Below the pieces are notes generated by a model. That model saw only the letters and a list, made by a program, of their open reading frames with translations, made no database searches and was not told where the DNA came from. Both the position numbers and the translations under genes were made by a program. A stretch of 64,000 nt of DNA from Mesorhabditis belari (lineage: Eukaryota; Nematoda; Chromadorea; Rhabditida; Rhabditidae): assembly GCA_958450365.1 (NCBI GenBank), contig CAUEEP010000760.1, positions 693,462-757,461 of the forward strand, in the 5' to 3' direction. Below, piece by piece: positions 1 to 10,510 of the stretch (within the stretch, counting starts at the first letter, position 1; the number at the start of each line of letters is the position of its first letter).

Positions 1-90
1 ATTCATGCACTAACACGAAAAGGGCCGATAAAAAGCAACACGATATAATATATGTAATATATGGGTAGCACAGATAACGTCAAGGATCTA

Positions 91-674
91 TTAGGTTATT
101 CGGATATAAACAGGCGTTGCTAAACTTATTGTTGTGAGAGAAGGTGTGAGAGAAGCTTTTAAAACATGTCTTTCTATATTTAAAAGTGCGTCTGTGCATA
201 TTTGGAATCTTTTTCAAAGGATAGTTTCTGATTTTTAAGATCTTTTTTCTTGTTTTTGATGACCGACTTTAAATATATCAAGTTCTGCCTACTTTAGGAC
301 TTCTAACTGGGCAAAACACTAGCGGAATCCCATCGAGATTTGATCAAAGCATTTGGGGATGATGTATAAGCCGAAAGCCGATGCCGAGCCTGGTTCCAAC
401 GCCTTCGGAATGGTGATGAAAGTCTCGAGGATCATGAACACTCGTCAAGAATATCGTTGTCGACCTCAAACGGTAGACAACGATATTTTGAGGGCTGCAA
501 TCGAATCAGATCCATGTCAAACGACCGGTGAACTTGCTCAACAGTTTCTATGTTCAAATTCTACTATTGATGAGCGTCTTCACGAAATTGATGAGCGTCT
601 TCACGGAAAGACGATCAGATGCAGGAAATGGCTTCCTCACGAGTTAAGCAGTGCAAATGCTCGTTTATATCCGA
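91..674 (+). mobile_element. Mariner-family element, truncated
   Basis: The left end TTAGGTTATTCGGATATAAA (91-110) is matched in inverted form by GCTCGTTTATATCCGA near 659-674. The last bases of the right inverted repeat are missing: the sequence switches to a different repeat at 675 instead of finishing with ACAACCTAA as the copy at 12245 does. The interior carries a transposase fragment at 259-648. Confidence 0.7.
259..648 (+). pseudogene. Mariner transposase N-terminal fragment, broken
   Basis: Translation gives pieces of the paired helix-turn-helix region of mariner/SETMAR-type transposases, including a stretch reading DNDILRAAIESDPCQTT followed by LAQQFLCSNSTI. Reading frames shift: the MTDFKYIKFC start at 259 is closed by an early stop, and the later frame starts at 353. 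The DDD catalytic half is absent. It corresponds to the better preserved copy at 11835-12181. It is non-functional and identifiable only as mariner N-terminal sequence. Confidence 0.7.
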
Positions 675-999
675 CGCGACTGTACGCTCAAAATACCGTC
701 GTCGCGAATGTGCCGACAAAAAGCAACACGATATAATATATGTAATATATGGGTAGCACAGATAACGTCAAGGATCTATTAGGTTATTCGGATATAAACA
801 GGCGTTGCTAAACTTATTGTTGTGAGAGAAGGTGTGAGAGAAGCTTTTAAAACATGTCTTTCTATATTTAAAAGTACGTTTTCTTGTGCATATTTGAAAT
901 ATTTTTAAACGGATAATTTCTTATTTTTAAGATCTTTTTTCTTGCTTTAGATGATCGACTTTAAATATATCAAGTTTGCGTTCGATGCTAGAAAAAATA

Positions 1000-1889
1000 G
1001 AAAAGTTGTAGAGAATCAAAAATTAGGCTTTTTGCCAAAGTTCTGACACCAAAAAAAAAAAGAGTTTGTCCACTAGAAAGAATAGGTTTCAATCAAAAAT
1101 GACTTCAAAGAACAGGGCTTCAAAAATGGCTTAAAACTAAGGTCAAAGCTTTAAACATTTGACCACAACATTCCCAAATCAATCCCAAATCTTTTCTCAT
1201 TCACAATTCCTCATCTTTTTCTTTCTTTTTCTTTCTTTTTCTTTCTTTTTCTGCTAATTCCCTATTGGAAGATCATGAAAATCTCCAAAGAAAGCCCCCA
1301 AAGCAATTGGGAAAAATTTCGAGCACGAGGAAGAGAAAGAGGAAGAAAGACGAGGCTCACACACGCATCTTTTTCCTTCTCTTCTCGTTCTACTCCTCAA
1401 AATGCCTTTGTTTTTGTCTCGTAGATGTGCCCTGATGTGTCCATTGCATGAAGAGAGCGTGTCCCTAGAGAGCTCGTCCCTAAGAAATAGGGGTATCCCG
1501 GGCCTAGGCTTGGGGTCCTGTCCCGTCCTTGTCCTCCCCACGGGTTCACAAAAAAACTTGTCGCCTTGAGATTCGTGGAATGAGACACTTTTTCTCGATT
1601 TCTTCTTTAGGCAACGGAACGCTCTGGAACCCATAAATCCTTATCTCTGGGGGTTGAGTTACAGGAATTGAAAGCTTTCCGTACTTGAGATACTGAACTG
1701 GTTCAGTTGAAAAGATTAGGCACAATATCTAAACAATTGCAATTGCAATAACTGATAGATCAAGGTACGGCATTGAAGCTTCTTAGTAGCTCTAACGGCA
1801 AGAATTGTAGAATAATATGACCCTAAAACAAGACCAACTATTCAACTCTAGCCCACAATGTTAGCCTTGATTGGCTTAGACTGACTTAG
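1000..1889. other. No gene supported
   Basis: Low-complexity AT-rich sequence with a CTTTTTCTTT microsatellite at about 1214-1252. Minus-strand open frames at 1254-1634 have biased, low-complexity translation and no splice support, so I do not call them genes. Confidence 0.5.
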
Positions 1890-2209
1890 ACTTCAGAGGG
1901 CCTGGATTGGTCAAAATTGAGACAATGGTTCTGATTTTCCTGGAAATAAATCTTAAAGACGTCTCCGGCAACGGTGCCCATTATCTAATCGATTCAAGCT
2001 TTCAACTTTTTTATATGATCTGCCAAAGTTGAGAGCTGACTCCAGCAATGAGCGAAACTTGGCTCTCAACTTTGGAAAGGTGCTTAAAAGAGTTGAAAGC
2101 TTGAATCGATTAGATAATGGGCACCGTTATCAGAGATATCTTTAAGATTTATTTCCAGAAAAATCAAAACCATTGACTCAATTTTGATCAATCTAGGCCC
2201 TCTGAAGTG
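1890..2209. mobile_element. Long-hairpin MITE, family 1 copy 1
   Basis: The left arm starting CTTCAGAGGGCCTGGATTGG at about 1891 is repeated in inverted form and ends AGGCCCTCTGAAG at about 2208. The arms cover nearly the whole element and meet near 2050. A second copy lies at 3561-3921. It has no coding capacity. Confidence 0.8.
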
Positions 2210-2511
2210 CGGTGGGGCCCCCTGTAATTACCCTGTAATGATTTACTGTTCTTTAGATTCTAAAAACTCACCCCAAAAGCTGCATCGTCGAAAGTTCATA
2301 GTAAATTGTTCGCTAGTTTCGTTTTGATTCAAAAATTTTGCAGAAATAATAATTTGCTGCGTTAATTTGCTTTGAAATAGAGAAAATTCATGAGTTCTCA
2401 CCCGTCACTCATTAACATGCAAATTGAAGATTATTTTGAGTGTTTAGCCTGGTCGTCAAGAGTAATAATGTGAATTTAACTTTACTAGTTCATGACTAAC
2501 AATAAAGCTTT

Positions 2512-3190
2512 ACTAAAAGCATCTTCTACTTACTCAAAAGTTACACTAATTCAACTATTGGGTTGGTGAATTGAAAACTGCGCGCTATTGTTATATGTGA
2601 TAGTTTGAGCACTTTCTTCAAAAGAAACCCATTTTAGTGTCAATGGAAAAGTTGTAGAGAATCAAAAATTAAGCTTATATGCAAATTTTCAAAACGATTC
2701 AAAAACTGGTTTTCAAGAAATGCCAAATTTACGAATTTTCACAAAACTTGCACTTTAAGCGAAACTACTAAGTGTATCTTTTTGGAAATTTGGCTATAAG
2801 CTTAATTTTTGATTCTCTACAACTTTTCCATTGACACCAAAATGGGTTTCTTTTGAAGAAAGTGCTCAAACTGGGCTGACAGCTGACGTCTCCAGTCCTT
2901 GTCTCACACACAAACCAAAATCCTACTACGAAAGAGGAATCCGCAAATTGCCTGTAAAATGAGCAGAAGTCGTCAATAATAATGGAAATTATTTGGAATG
3001 AATTGATGGTTTTATGTTGAATAAATTTTAGTTCAAAGTTTGGCTGTTTTCAATTCACCAATAGTAGTTTGCTAGCAAGATTAGTAGTATTTAGTATCCA
3101 GCTGGACTAACTTTCTAAAGCCAAAGACACTAGGAGTCTAAAAAGTAGCATCTTCTACTTACTCAAAAATTACACTAATTAAACTAATTG
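2512..3190. repeat. Short direct repeat flanking a MITE
   Basis: The sequence AGCATCTTCTACTTACTCAA occurs at about 2518 and again at about 3147, on both sides of the MITE at 2556-3062. The ensemble looks like a local duplication around the insertion. Confidence 0.6.
2556..3062. mobile_element. MITE with TTGGTGAATTGAAAAC ends, copy 1
   Basis: The left end reads TATTGGGTTGGTGAATTGAA and the right end near 3042-3062 reads GTTTTCAATTCACCAATA, an imperfect inverted pair bounded by TA. The interior contains a second inverted pair around GAGCACTTTCTTC and GAAGAAAGTGCTC. The ends resemble Tc1/mariner elements. A second, window-truncated copy begins at 63635. Confidence 0.8.
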
Positions 3191-3324
3191 TAAGATTTAC
3201 GCTAATTGTAAGATTAGGATTTAAAAACAGCGATAAATATCTAATAAACTTACCGTAAGACAGAGCAGACAACATTTCTCATTGAATCTTTAAAATACTG
3301 ATTCATTTACTCCTTCAGTTATCC

Positions 3325-4143
3325 TTCAGTTAGTTTCTTGAGTTAATCTTTCACAAAAAAAAGAAGCAAAAGCTTTGATGATTCGATCTTTTCCGGACAA
3401 CAATTTGTTCCCTTCAAAGAAGCGAGGGGTTTAAATAGAATTTCTCTTCAATTTGTGACACCTCTACGAGGAGAACACCAACTAGGCTCTCAGACTTGCC
3501 TCCCAGCTTTTAAAAGCTGCTTAAAAGAGTTGAAACTCAAGAAACTAACTGAAGAATTGCGGCTTAGATTGACTTAGACTTCAGAGGGCCTAGATTGGTC
3601 AAAATTGAGTCAATGGTTCTGATTTTTCTGGAAATAAATCTTAAAGATGTCTCCTGTAACGGTGCCCATTATCTAATCGATTCAAACTTTCAACTCTTTT
3701 AAGCACCTTTCCAAAGTTGAGAGCCAAGTTTCTCTCATTGATGGGATCTGGAGCTTCAGCTCTCAACTTTGGCAGATCATATAAAAAAGTTGAAAGCTTG
3801 AATCGATTAGATAATGGGCACTGTTACCAGAGACATCTTTAAGATTTATTTCCAGAAAAATCAGAACCATTGTCTCAATTTTGACCAATCCAGGCCCTCT
3901 GAAGTCTAAGTCAGTCTAAGCCAATCAAGGCTAACATTGTGGGCTAGAGTTGAATAGTTGCTCTTGTTTTAAGGATCATATTATTTTACAATTCTTCAGT
4001 TAGTTTCTTGAGTTAATCTTTCAAAAGAAGCAAAAGCTTTGATGATTCGATCTTTTCCGGACAACAATTTGTTCCCTTCAAAGAAGCGAGGGGTTTAAAT
4101 GGAATTTCTCTTCAATTTGTGACACCCGAGGAGAACACCAACT
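3325..4143. repeat. Direct duplication flanking a hairpin MITE
   Basis: A segment of roughly 160 bp at about 3325-3483 (TTCAGTTAGTTTCTTGAGTT through GAGAACACCAACTA) is repeated at about 3993-4143. The hairpin MITE at 3561-3921 lies between the two copies. No coding potential. Confidence 0.75.
3561..3921. mobile_element. Long-hairpin MITE, family 1 copy 2
   Basis: Same inverted structure as 1890-2209. The arms here extend further out, to GGCTTAGATTGACTTAGACT on the left and AGTCTAAGTCAGTCTAAGCC on the right. The two arms would pair over nearly 170 bp. Confidence 0.8.
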
Positions 4144-4545
4144 ATAATCAGATAATAGAAAAAGGATGAATTTAACAATAGGAAAAGTTATACATCGAAA
4201 TAGCAAAAGTTATACAGTTACTTAACAGCTTTAGCTCAAAGCAGCTCAAAGTAGCCCAAATTCACCCAAATTTTTAGTGAAATTTTGCAAAATCTATTAG
4301 TCTTTTCGTTTCTTTTCCTAGTTTCGTTTAAAAATAGTAACCTCAACAATGAAATCTATGTCAAAATGCTCAAAATGCTCTGTTTTGCTCTAAATAAAAA
4401 GCGTTTATTGTTCAATTGTTCGATTTCCCATCTTTTTAAGTCAATTTTCGCTCATTTTTAAAGGAAATTGGCCAAAAGATGACTGAGAAAAGGCTCCTAC
4501 AGACGGACGAGCAGACGGACAGATGGACAGACTTTTTCTTATATA

Positions 4546-4595
4546 GGAGACGTCCATCTCCGATTCGGACATCCGGATCGGAGATGGACGTCTCC
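4546..4595. repeat. Near-perfect palindrome
   Basis: GGAGACGTCCATCTCCGAT (4546-4564) is the reverse complement of ATCGGAGATGGACGTCTCC (4577-4595), with a 12-base loop. It lies next to a GACGTAACATATA motif that resembles the ends of hairpin elements near 41570-41690 and 47482-47702. Confidence 0.85.
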
Positions 4596-4619
4596 TCAGA
4601 TTCGGACGTAACATATATA

Positions 4620-5140
4620 TTGGGTTGGGGACTATGACTCGGCGCCGAAAATCAAAAAAATGTCTAAAACTTCTATTCGACTTCGTCAAATAATATGCGT
4701 TTGATATCAGTAGAATGGTTAACTAATTCTCTACAAAATGACATCTAAAAGAAAATTCAAACAGCGCCTCCGCTCAAGAAAAAGCCATTTTTTCACAAAA
4801 ACTACAAACTGTGATCTAGAAAAAACCATTGGTGGGATCTTCCTGCAAATTTGGCAACTTATGTAATTGAATGTGCTCTATCTTTTTTATATAAACACCA
4901 AAGAAGGTTTATGTGAAAGAAACTGTTTAAATGATGAGTCGGGCTCTTTGCCATTTTGACTAGCTGTGTTTGGGAGTCCATAAACTCCACGAAAGAAAAG
5001 CTTTGTGGAATCTCTCAAAAGTCATTTTTGTAGAGAAATAGTGGATCCTTTTGATGAAACCAAAGGTATATTTAAAGAAGGCTTTATGTGTGCAAAAAGT
5101 CCCTTTAAAGTTTGGCGCCGAGTCATAGTCCCCAACCCAA
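4620..5140. mobile_element. TTGGGTTGGGGA MITE, copy 1
   Basis: A 521-bp element bounded by TA. The left end TTGGGTTGGGGACTATGACT and the right end AGTCATAGTCCCCAACCCAA are perfect inverted repeats, continuing inward through CGGCGCC. Three more copies lie at 5457-5964, 12897-13331 (opposite orientation) and 20541-21061. It has no coding capacity. The TA target suggests mobilisation by a Tc1/mariner-type transposase. Confidence 0.9.
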
Positions 5141-5456
5141 TATGTCGTAGCCGTTTACGAAATTCAGCCGCTACCGAATCATTCGTTAACGGCTAGCCGA
5201 TTGATTCCTAAGCCTAAGCCTAAGCTCCAAAGCACAAGGGCAATCGGGTGTCCCTTAGCTCCGGGAACTGGCTGAGATCCAGAAAATGGGGATTCAGCCC
5301 AAACCCAAATAGACTTAGTGCGCGGCGTTAGCCCCTAGCCTTCGCACTAAGTTCAAGCCTACGAATCAATCGGCTAGCCGCTAACGAAGCATTCGTAATC
5401 GGCTAGCCGTTAACGAATGATTTGTTCGAATTTTGGAAACGGCTACGACATATATA
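5141..5456. mobile_element. Hairpin element carrying telomere-like hexamers
   Basis: The left end TATGTCGTAGCCGTTTACGA is matched by an inverted right end near 5430-5454 (GGAAACGGCTACGACATATA). Repeated inverted blocks with CGGCTAGCCG and GTTAACG lie inside. The left arm contains CCTAAGCCTAAGCCTAAG at about 5207-5225, three TTAGGC units. It abuts the MITE ending at 5140 and the one beginning at 5457. Confidence 0.75.
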
Positions 5457-5964
5457 TCGGATTTGGGAGAATGAAAGGACGTTAAAGATTAAAGAAATTT
5501 CTAAACCTTTTATGATACGCTGATAAGTAGAAGATCAGTAGAAAGGTTACGAAATTACAATGACTCTACGAAAAGAAATTGAAAAGAGAACTCAAACAGC
5601 GCCTCAGCTCAACAGAAGCCCTTTTTACAATCTATAAACTGTCATCTAGAGAAAATGGTTAAAGCAATGTTTCTCAAAATTTGACAACTTATGTAATTGA
5701 GTGTGCTCTATCTTTTTTCTATAAACATCAAAGAAGGTTTATGTGGAAGAAACGGGTCAAACGATGACCTCTTTGCTATTTTGACTAGCTGTTTTTTAAA
5801 GTTTTTTTTTTAAAGAAAGAAAAGCTTTTTGGAATCTCTCAAAAGTCATTTTATAGAGAAATCATAGAGCCTTTTGAGGAAAGAAAATTTTTATTTAAGG
5901 AAGGCTTTATGCGTGGAAAAAAAGCGTGTTTAAAGTTCGGCGATATTTCATTCTCCCAATCCAA
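5457..5964. mobile_element. TTGGGTTGGGGA-family MITE, diverged copy 2
   Basis: Ends TCGGATTTGGGAGAATGAAA and TTTCATTCTCCCAATCCAA are inverted repeats similar to, but diverged from, copy 1. The interior shares blocks with copy 1 such as AAAGTCATTTT and the TTTATGTG stretch. Confidence 0.8.
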
Positions 5965-6125
5965 TAGGTTAAGGGATATTTTCGGGTTCTTTTGTTCAAA
6001 TCTATAGAATAAATTTCTAGAGTAAGCAGATTTTAAAAACGAAAACAGGTTTGCTATTTTGACTTCTGCACTATGCGATTATCATTTGCTGAAAAAATCC
6101 AAATCAGCTCTTTGTTTGGAATGAA

Positions 6126-6548
6126 CTTTCGATTCTTGTGTTTGATTCGATTTTAGGCTTTGATTCGATTTTAGGCTTTGATTCGATTCTAGGCTTTGAT
6201 TCGATTCTAGTATTTGATTCGATTCTAGGCTTTGATTCGATTCTAGGCTTTGATTCGATTCTAGTCTTTGATTCGATTCTAGGCTTTGATTCGATTCTAG
6301 GCTTTAATTCGATTCTAGGCTTTGATTCGATTCTGGTCTTTGATTCGATTCTAGTCTTTGATTCGATTCTAGGCTTTGATTCGATTCTAGTCTTTGATTC
6401 GATTCTAGGCTTTGATTCGATTCTAGGCTTTGATTCGATTCTAGGCTTTAATTCGATTCTAGACTTTGATTCGATTCTGGTCTTTAATTCTATTCTAATC
6501 TTTGATTCATTTCTAGTCTTTGATTCTATTCTAATCTTTGATTCGGTA
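6126..6548. repeat. 18-bp minisatellite
   Basis: About 23 tandem copies of an 18-bp unit close to TTTGATTCGATTCTAGGC. Because 18 is a multiple of three, every frame stays open and gives six-residue repeats on both strands (FDSILG-like and ESKPRI-like). These are artefacts of the repeat rather than proteins. Confidence 0.95.
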
Positions 6549-7132
6549 TGCTCAACATTTAACTCTTTTCGTTTACCTTGATTTTTTCTAAGATTAATAA
6601 CATCTTCCTCCACAAAATCAACTATTCATTCACTCAAAACTATCCAAATATTTACCCCAAAACTTTGTCCATTTCCACCGCCTCTCCCAGAGGAGCCAAA
6701 AAAAGAGACTGCTTTTTGTTTTTTGTGGGATTTTTGGTGACTTTTGGGTTGTCCCCTTCCTTTTCCCGTTTTTCTTATGGCTCTTTTTTTTGTCTTCAAG
6801 GAAATTCCCAAGATGGGTCCAAAGGGGTGGCAAATTGTTGTCCCATTTATCAGCCCCTTTGTGGAAGAGATGAGTGTGGGCCACACAACGACAAGGGGAA
6901 ACACTCGCACAGATATTTCCGAAGCCGAAAGAAAGACAACAAGAGATTTTCGGATACGGAAGTGATTCTTTGAGTACAGGAATCATTGACGAGATAGTTT
7001 TCATTCAGGTAAACGATCTGTAAAGTCAGAATTTGATGATTTTGTTCATGAAAGAAAGAAGTTGAAACTTGTGAAAGTTGAAGCGACAATAAAAACTTGG
7101 ATTTGCCTTTCTAGATCCAAGTTTTTCTAACT
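6549..7132. other. No gene supported
   Basis: Overlapping open frames exist on both strands at 6578-7089, but none shows a recognisable domain, splice-supported continuation or codon bias. I see no structural RNA here. Confidence 0.4.
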
Positions 7133-7323
7133 AGCGTCTTTCCCTAATAGTCGTGCACCCTAAATTGGTCGAAATCTCGAGAACCGCTTATCAGAACCTA
7201 TTGATGTGGGGTCGGAAATCTAGCTGACGATGAGATCTAGTGGGGGATTGGAGTGCTGAGCTTCTGTGAAAGCTTGGGAACGGTAAAATAGTCATCAACT
7301 CGGCTCGCCGGGGTGCACTACTA

Positions 7324-7689
7324 TTAGGGTGGTGCAAAAGAAACTGCCGATTTGACGGTAAATTCAAAAAAAGATGGCGTTCGATGATCATGATCACAAT
7401 GGAATATTTTCGCAAGATCTCGAGCAGATTTGCATGGATCGGCCTGAATAACGTCCCTCAGCTTGGCTTCGTCCACGACTCCTGGCCTCGAACCGTGCTC
7501 GTAATCTTCCCAACTCTTGTCTCCCTCTCGGAATCGTTGAAACCAAGTCTGACACTGCCTGAGAGACAAACTGCCATCTCCGAAAGCAGCATAGAGAGAA
7601 CGATGCGATTCGGCAGCAGACGTTCCAATTTCGAAGTTAAACAGTAATGCTGCTCGTAGCACAAACTCGGGCAGTTTCTTTTGCACCAT
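7324..7689 (-). pseudogene. Mariner transposase, N-terminal DNA-binding fragment
   Basis: A 121-codon open frame starting at 7689 inside the terminal inverted repeat. It begins MVQKKLPEFVLRAALLF and continues with the mariner helix-turn-helix signature around RQCQTWFQRFREGDKSWED, then DIIQADPC-like sequence. This matches the first DNA-binding half of mariner/SETMAR transposases. After LAKIFHCDHDH the frame jumps to the other end of the element. The catalytic domain is deleted, so it cannot transpose itself, but the DNA-binding half is still uninterrupted. Confidence 0.8.
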
Positions 7690-7694
7690 CCTAA
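7324..7694 (-). mobile_element. Internally deleted mariner with both ends
   Basis: A 371-bp element bounded by TA (7322-7323 and 7695-7696). The ends TTAGGGTGGTGCAAAAGAAA and TTTCTTTTGCACCATCCTAA are inverted repeats of classic mariner type. The interior retains only the N-terminal part of the transposase on the minus strand. Confidence 0.9.
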
Positions 7695-7736
7695 TATTAG
7701 AGAAAATCGTTTGAAACTTGAGAAACGATGAGTACC

Positions 7737-7974
7737 GTCTTTTCCCTAATAGTAGTGCACCCTGAGCGTCGCCTAAATTGCTCGAAATCTCGAAAACCGC
7801 TTATCAGAACCTATCGATGTGGGGTCGGAAAATGTAGCTGACGATGAGATCTTGCGGGGGATAAGAGTGTTGAGCTTCTGTGAAAAACGTGAAAATGGTA
7901 AAATAGTCATCAACTCGGCTCTGCGGGTTCTGCGGGCTCTGCGGGCTCCGCGGGCTCTACTATTCGGGAAAATA
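7737..7974. mobile_element. TACCGTATTTTC hairpin MITE, copy 2
   Basis: Starts GTCTTTTCCCTAATAGTAGT and ends CTCTACTATTCGGGAAAATA. The middle matches the copies at 7133 and 18463 (CTTATCAGAACCTATCGATG, GTCATCAACTCGGCT). A GC-rich run of GCGGGCTCT units (about 7920-7958) has expanded near the right end. Confidence 0.8.
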
Positions 7975-9768
7975 CGGCACATCACTTTTAAAACATCTTT
8001 TTTCAAGAAACGCTGGTTAAAATCGAAGAGGTAGCCTCTCTGACTTGATATTTTACAGTAACAATTGTTCACATGCAGTCAAAGGTAATCAACATAAAAT
8101 ATAATATAAAACACATATGAGAATTAGGAGGATTGAGATTTTGCTTTAGTATAATCTAAACAATAAGTTTAGTAGAAAAACTGTCGGCATAGAAAAACGT
8201 ATAGTGTTAGTTTTACTGGTTTAGTTATCTATAACCAGCAATTAAACCCCGGCGAAACGCCGAGGGTTAACTGCTGACCGATTTGAGCCAATCTATAGTT
8301 TACATGAGTCAAAATTGAGTATTAAATTGAGTATATTGTTTACAAATTTACTACAGTTCATCATTTCACTACTCAATTTGCATTTCGATAACTAAATTGC
8401 GTTTGAGAGGGAAATTTTCGAGATTCGCTTACCTGAAATTCCTTTGACCCCCCTTTTGACCCTTTAAACTTTTTGCCTTTAATGTTTCCTCAAAAAACAA
8501 AAATTTTCAAAAAATACTAAAAGATAATTATATTTCCCTTAATATATTCAGAGAAAATCAGCCCAAAATTCATTTTTCAAAGTAACTTTTGATCTAGCCG
8601 TCAAATCCCTTTGATCTTATCGACAAATCCCTTTGATCTCACCGCCAAATTAAATTTCAACGTTACACAAAAACGTTTAAAGATTTTTCAATTCTGATTT
8701 AACAGGCGAAACCGCCATAGTCGATTGCATATTCTCCCAAAAAATCAGTCCAAAATTCCTGTTGGAATTGGAGTTATGAAGTGACAAACACACACACACA
8801 CAAAAACTTTGCCTTTTATAATAAGATAGCTTTAAACAAACAAAAATCTCTTAAAATCTCCAAAAAGCTTCCCCAATATTTTCAAGAAGCGCAAGATCTC
8901 AAGATCTTGCAAGAATCGCATGATCTCAATCGCCAATCATTATTGTAAACATGTGTAAACTTTCAGATCAAAAACAAACCCTCGGTGGCATTTCGATCGC
9001 TTCTTTTCTTTTCACTCGGATGAATGGAAGCAGATCGAATAAGTGGATGAATTGCTGGACTTCCACCGCCAATCAATTGTCCATATGCATGGAAAGTGGC
9101 TGAGGCGGCTGTTGATCCCATCAGATCAAAATAAATTGAGTAGTAGTTCTTTCAATGAATAGCTAGAGCTAGCTCTAGCTTGAGGCTGGGAAATACTGTA
9201 GTCGAAAAGGGGCAAACATTGGGGAAAGCCGCTTTGAAAGACGATAATTTGATTGAAGTATGGACAGCTGGGATCCAAAAATTGTGAAAATTAACTGAAT
9301 TTTTAAAGAATAAACCACTTTTAGAAGATTTTCAGAAGTTCTGAAGATTTAGATTCAGTTTTTTTTAAAGTAAGTGCATTGAAAATTGCAAAAATTAGTT
9401 GATTAGTCGATTTGCATTCGGTTTCCGGTTTAGTAAACGATTTTTTACCAAAGAACAACTTTGAAATAAAATAAAATAAAAAGAATTAACGTAGGGCGTG
9501 TCTTCGAGGTTGAGAAAAGAGAAAAACAAGAGAGAAAACAAGAGAGAAAACAAGATCTCTTTGCTTTTTGGCTTTGAGGCCAAAAACTCGTATGTCGTGA
9601 CAAGACTCCACCCCCGAGAATCTGCCGGCTTTTTTGGAGAAATCCCAGCCTTCAGCTATGCAGGGTTTTCTTGAGGAGAAAGATAGGATTTGAGGAGATT
9701 TCAGTGATACTCAAGAGTCATCTTTTTTTTGAGGAGAAACAACCAAATACCCTAACAGATGGAGTCAC
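7975..9768. other. Non-coding stretch
   Basis: No gene is supported. A perfect-stem hairpin lies near 8240-8275 (GGCG AAA CGCC core), and a CAAGATCTCAAGATCTTG palindrome lies near 8890-8910. An interrupted CA run is at about 8790. The rest is AT-rich sequence without recognised features. Confidence 0.4.
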
Positions 9769-9854
9769 TCAATTGGAAATATAAGGGTGGATAGGGAAAG
9801 ATGGACAAGATAAGCAGAGAATTGTCTTGGGAACGGACACTTGTTTATTGGAGT

Positions 9855-10016
9855 TGTAATCGAAACGGGAATGGAATGGAAACGGGAATGGAATGGAAAC
9901 GGGAATGGAATCGTAATGGAAACGGGAATGGAATGGGAACGGGAATGGAGTTGTAATGGAAGCGGGAATGGAATGGGAACGGGAATGGAATTGTAATGGA
10001 AACGGGAATCGAATGG
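9855..10016. repeat. 17-bp GGAATGGAAACGGGAAT minisatellite
   Basis: Tandem, slightly variable copies of GAAACGGGAATGGAATG. The minus-strand frame through it yields FPFPFHSRS-like repeats and is not a protein gene. Confidence 0.85.
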
Positions 10017-10225
10017 CTCGAATGTGATCGTGAATTCTTTTCATTACGCCTTTAAATTGTTGAAAGAAGTAAATATCCAATGGTTCAACGAGTCCTGTAC
10101 ACCCGGCTTAAACTCGCCTTGTCAATATTCATGGTTCATTATAAATAATAAACAAACATTATACAAATTTCTAATAATCAAAAAAGGTTTTTTTAATGTT
10201 TTTCAAAAAAAGCAAAAAGTTTGAC

Positions 10226-10300
10226 TGCCGGTGGATCCGAACCAAGATCAAAAAGTTTCGAGCGTAGGCACACTAACCACTAGGCTACGTGCGGGCTTTT
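10226..10300 (-). other. tRNA-like sequence
   Basis: On the minus strand the sequence has a D-arm-like block (AGCCTAGTGGTTAGTGTGCC) and a T-arm-like block (GGTTCGGATCC). Acceptor-stem partners fit poorly and the middle is T-rich. A related one lies at 39533-39600. It is probably a tRNA pseudogene or part of a tRNA-derived repeat rather than an active tRNA. Confidence 0.45.
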
Positions 10301-10309
10301 GGGATTGCG

Positions 10310-10510
10310 AAAGGAAAGCCTTTCCTTTCGCAATCCTAAGCCTAAGCCTAAGGAAAGCCTTTCCTTTCGCAATCCTAAGCCTAAGCCTAAGGAAAGCCTT
10401 TCCTTTCGCAATCCTAAGCCTAAGCCTAAGGAAAGGCTAAGCCTAAGCCTAAGCCTAAGGAAAGGCTAAGCCTAAGCCTAAGCCTAAGGAAAGCCTTTCC
10501 TTTCGCAAGG
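10310..10510. repeat. Interstitial telomere-like TTAGGC array with palindromic spacer
   Basis: Runs of CCTAAGCCTAAGCCTAAG (TTAGGC on the other strand) alternate with the palindromic spacer GGAAAGCCTTTCC followed by TTTCGCAATCC. About five blocks are present. TTAGGC is the telomere repeat of most nematodes, and here it is embedded far from a sequence end and mixed with a second unit. Confidence 0.85.

Larger units (their letters stand above)
28..1000 (+). repeat. Tandem block of mariner-derived sequence
   Basis: A stretch beginning with AAAAGCAACACGATATAATA near position 31 recurs 688 bp downstream near 719, and a third time near 11600. Each copy runs from that leader into a mariner-type end (TTAGGTTATTCGGATATAAA) and a short leader to a transposase-like reading frame. 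The second copy decays after about 990. This is direct duplication of a mariner fragment together with its flank, not a gene. Confidence 0.75.
7133..7710. mobile_element. Hairpin MITE interrupted by a mariner insertion
   Basis: This is a copy of the TACCGTATTTTCTCTAATAG family that also occurs at 7737-7974 and 18463-18682. Left part 7133-7323 runs from CTAATAGTCGTGCACCC to GGTGCACTACTA, and the expected terminal TTAGAGAAAAT resumes at 7697 after the mariner at 7324-7694. The split falls exactly at a TA dinucleotide, so the mariner inserted into the MITE. Confidence 0.8.

Noticed and set aside
1254..1634. Minus-strand frame of 126 codons
   Set aside because: Low-complexity translation next to a CT-rich microsatellite, with no homologous pattern I recognise.
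6104..6613. Long open frames on both strands with six-residue repeats
   Set aside because: They are produced by the 18-bp minisatellite, which keeps all frames open. No start context, splice pattern or domain supports a gene.
8237..8277. Hairpin resembling a bacterial-type terminator
   Set aside because: Nematode genes do not use such terminators, and no gene end lies nearby; noted only as a palindrome.
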